From the NCBI GenBank assembly GCA_016714935.1, contig JADKBU010000022.1, forward strand, positions 1-6,449: DNA of 6,449 bases, in the 5' to 3' direction. This document shows, one piece after another, positions 6,339-6,449 of this stretch; positions within the stretch are counted from its first letter, which is position 1; each line of letters begins with the position of its first letter. Source of the stretch: Candidatus Accumulibacter propinquus. Its GTDB lineage: Bacteria > Pseudomonadota > Gammaproteobacteria > Burkholderiales > Rhodocyclaceae. The notes under the pieces were generated by a model. It did no database searches. It saw only the letters and a program-made list of their open reading frames with translations, and was not told the DNA's origin. The translations under genes and the position numbers were made by a program.

Positions 6339-6367
6339 GCCGCCGCCGACTCCCCGTCGCCGGCGGC
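6339..6367 (+). terminator. GC-rich hairpin after istB, terminator-like
   Basis: GCCGCCGCCGAC pairs with GTCGCCGGCGGC around a TCCCC loop: 12 positions with a single C-C mismatch. It starts about 20 nt after the istB stop. Only TTTCGCCTT follows, so the T tract is weak. It may be a terminator, or a structure that blocks read-through at the IS end. Confidence 0.5.
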
Positions 6368-6391
6368 TTTCGCCTTGCGCCAGCCACCCCC

Positions 6392-6449
6392 TTCACGTCC
6401 CCGTCAGCGCTCCACTTTCAAGCCGGCGAATTTGAACCAGATTCACGTC
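6392..6449. repeat. Probable start of the IS21 right-end multiple terminal repeats
   Basis: TTCACGTC occurs at 6392-6399 and again at 6442-6449, exactly 50 bp apart. Between them, CTTTCAAGCCGGCG and AATTTGAACCAG resemble the TTTTGAACCGGCG-type repeats I recall at right ends of IS21-family elements, in inverted and direct form. The window ends here, so the terminus itself cannot be seen. Confidence 0.45.

Larger units (their letters stand above)
1..6449 (+). mobile_element. IS21-family insertion sequence, interrupted, both ends outside or at the window edge
   Basis: The order small accessory gene - istA - istB, with istA/istB overlapping by 14 bp (5573-5586), is the IS21 layout. The outer element is split by a foreign block at about 1414-4770. 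The left terminus is not visible: the first gene runs off the left edge and may or may not belong to the element. The right terminus probably begins in 6392-6449, where terminal-repeat-like sequence appears, but the end itself and any target duplication lie beyond the window. The given limits are therefore those of the window, not measured ends. Without the inner block, the visible IS part is about 3.1 kb. Confidence 0.75.

Noticed and set aside
1..6449. CRISPR array, tRNA, rRNA or toxin-antitoxin pair
   Set aside because: No regularly spaced repeat-spacer pattern, no tRNA-like cloverleaf and no rRNA segment was seen. The coupled small genes on the - strand match the recombinase set, not a toxin-antitoxin pair.

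Overview
The window shows one mobile element inside another. The outer element is an IS21-family insertion sequence read on the + strand. Its transposase gene istA (from 743) is split by a separate block, about 3.36 kb, whose genes all read on the - strand (about 1414-4770). The rest of istA resumes at 4771, and istB, the ATPase helper, follows at 5573-6317. Base composition is GC-rich, codons end mostly in G or C, and start sites carry good Shine-Dalgarno sequences. Together with the gene types, this suggests a GC-rich proteobacterium, perhaps beta or gamma. That placement is an inference; no chromosomal marker gene is present.

Left flank (1-746): the 3' end of an unrecognised accessory gene, which carries a striking inverted/direct TTACAAGA repeat set, is followed by a small conserved IS21-linked protein (381-746). 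The latter shares an ATGA stop/start overlap with istA. The istA left half (743-1418) holds the helix-turn-helix and the first two catalytic aspartates.

Inner element (about 1414-4770): in transcription order (- strand) it holds a DUF5372-type protein starting at the very edge of the element, a regulatory gap with a dyad, a helix-turn-helix protein, a small protein, and a large serine recombinase ending about 20 bp from the other edge. The last three genes are joined by ATGA overlaps, so they look like one translationally coupled operon. Removing the block and rejoining at the shared GAAGG restores the conserved istA motif NEKGRVER exactly in frame. The split falls in the codons just before the catalytic glutamate of the DDE transposase. 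This looks like a compact serine-recombinase transposon that has inserted into, and may specifically target, a conserved sequence of an IS21 transposase gene.

Right flank (4771-6449): the istA 3' half with the DDE glutamate, istB with Walker A and B motifs, a GC-rich hairpin, and probable multiple terminal repeats of the IS21 right end, cut off by the window edge.

The sequence carries about 14 single- or two-base indels spread over istA, istB, the recombinase, the small protein and DUF5372. Almost no in-frame stops arise by substitution. Correcting them gives full-length proteins whose total lengths fit their families. The indels therefore come either from an error-prone assembly or from real recent decay, and the sequence alone cannot tell which.
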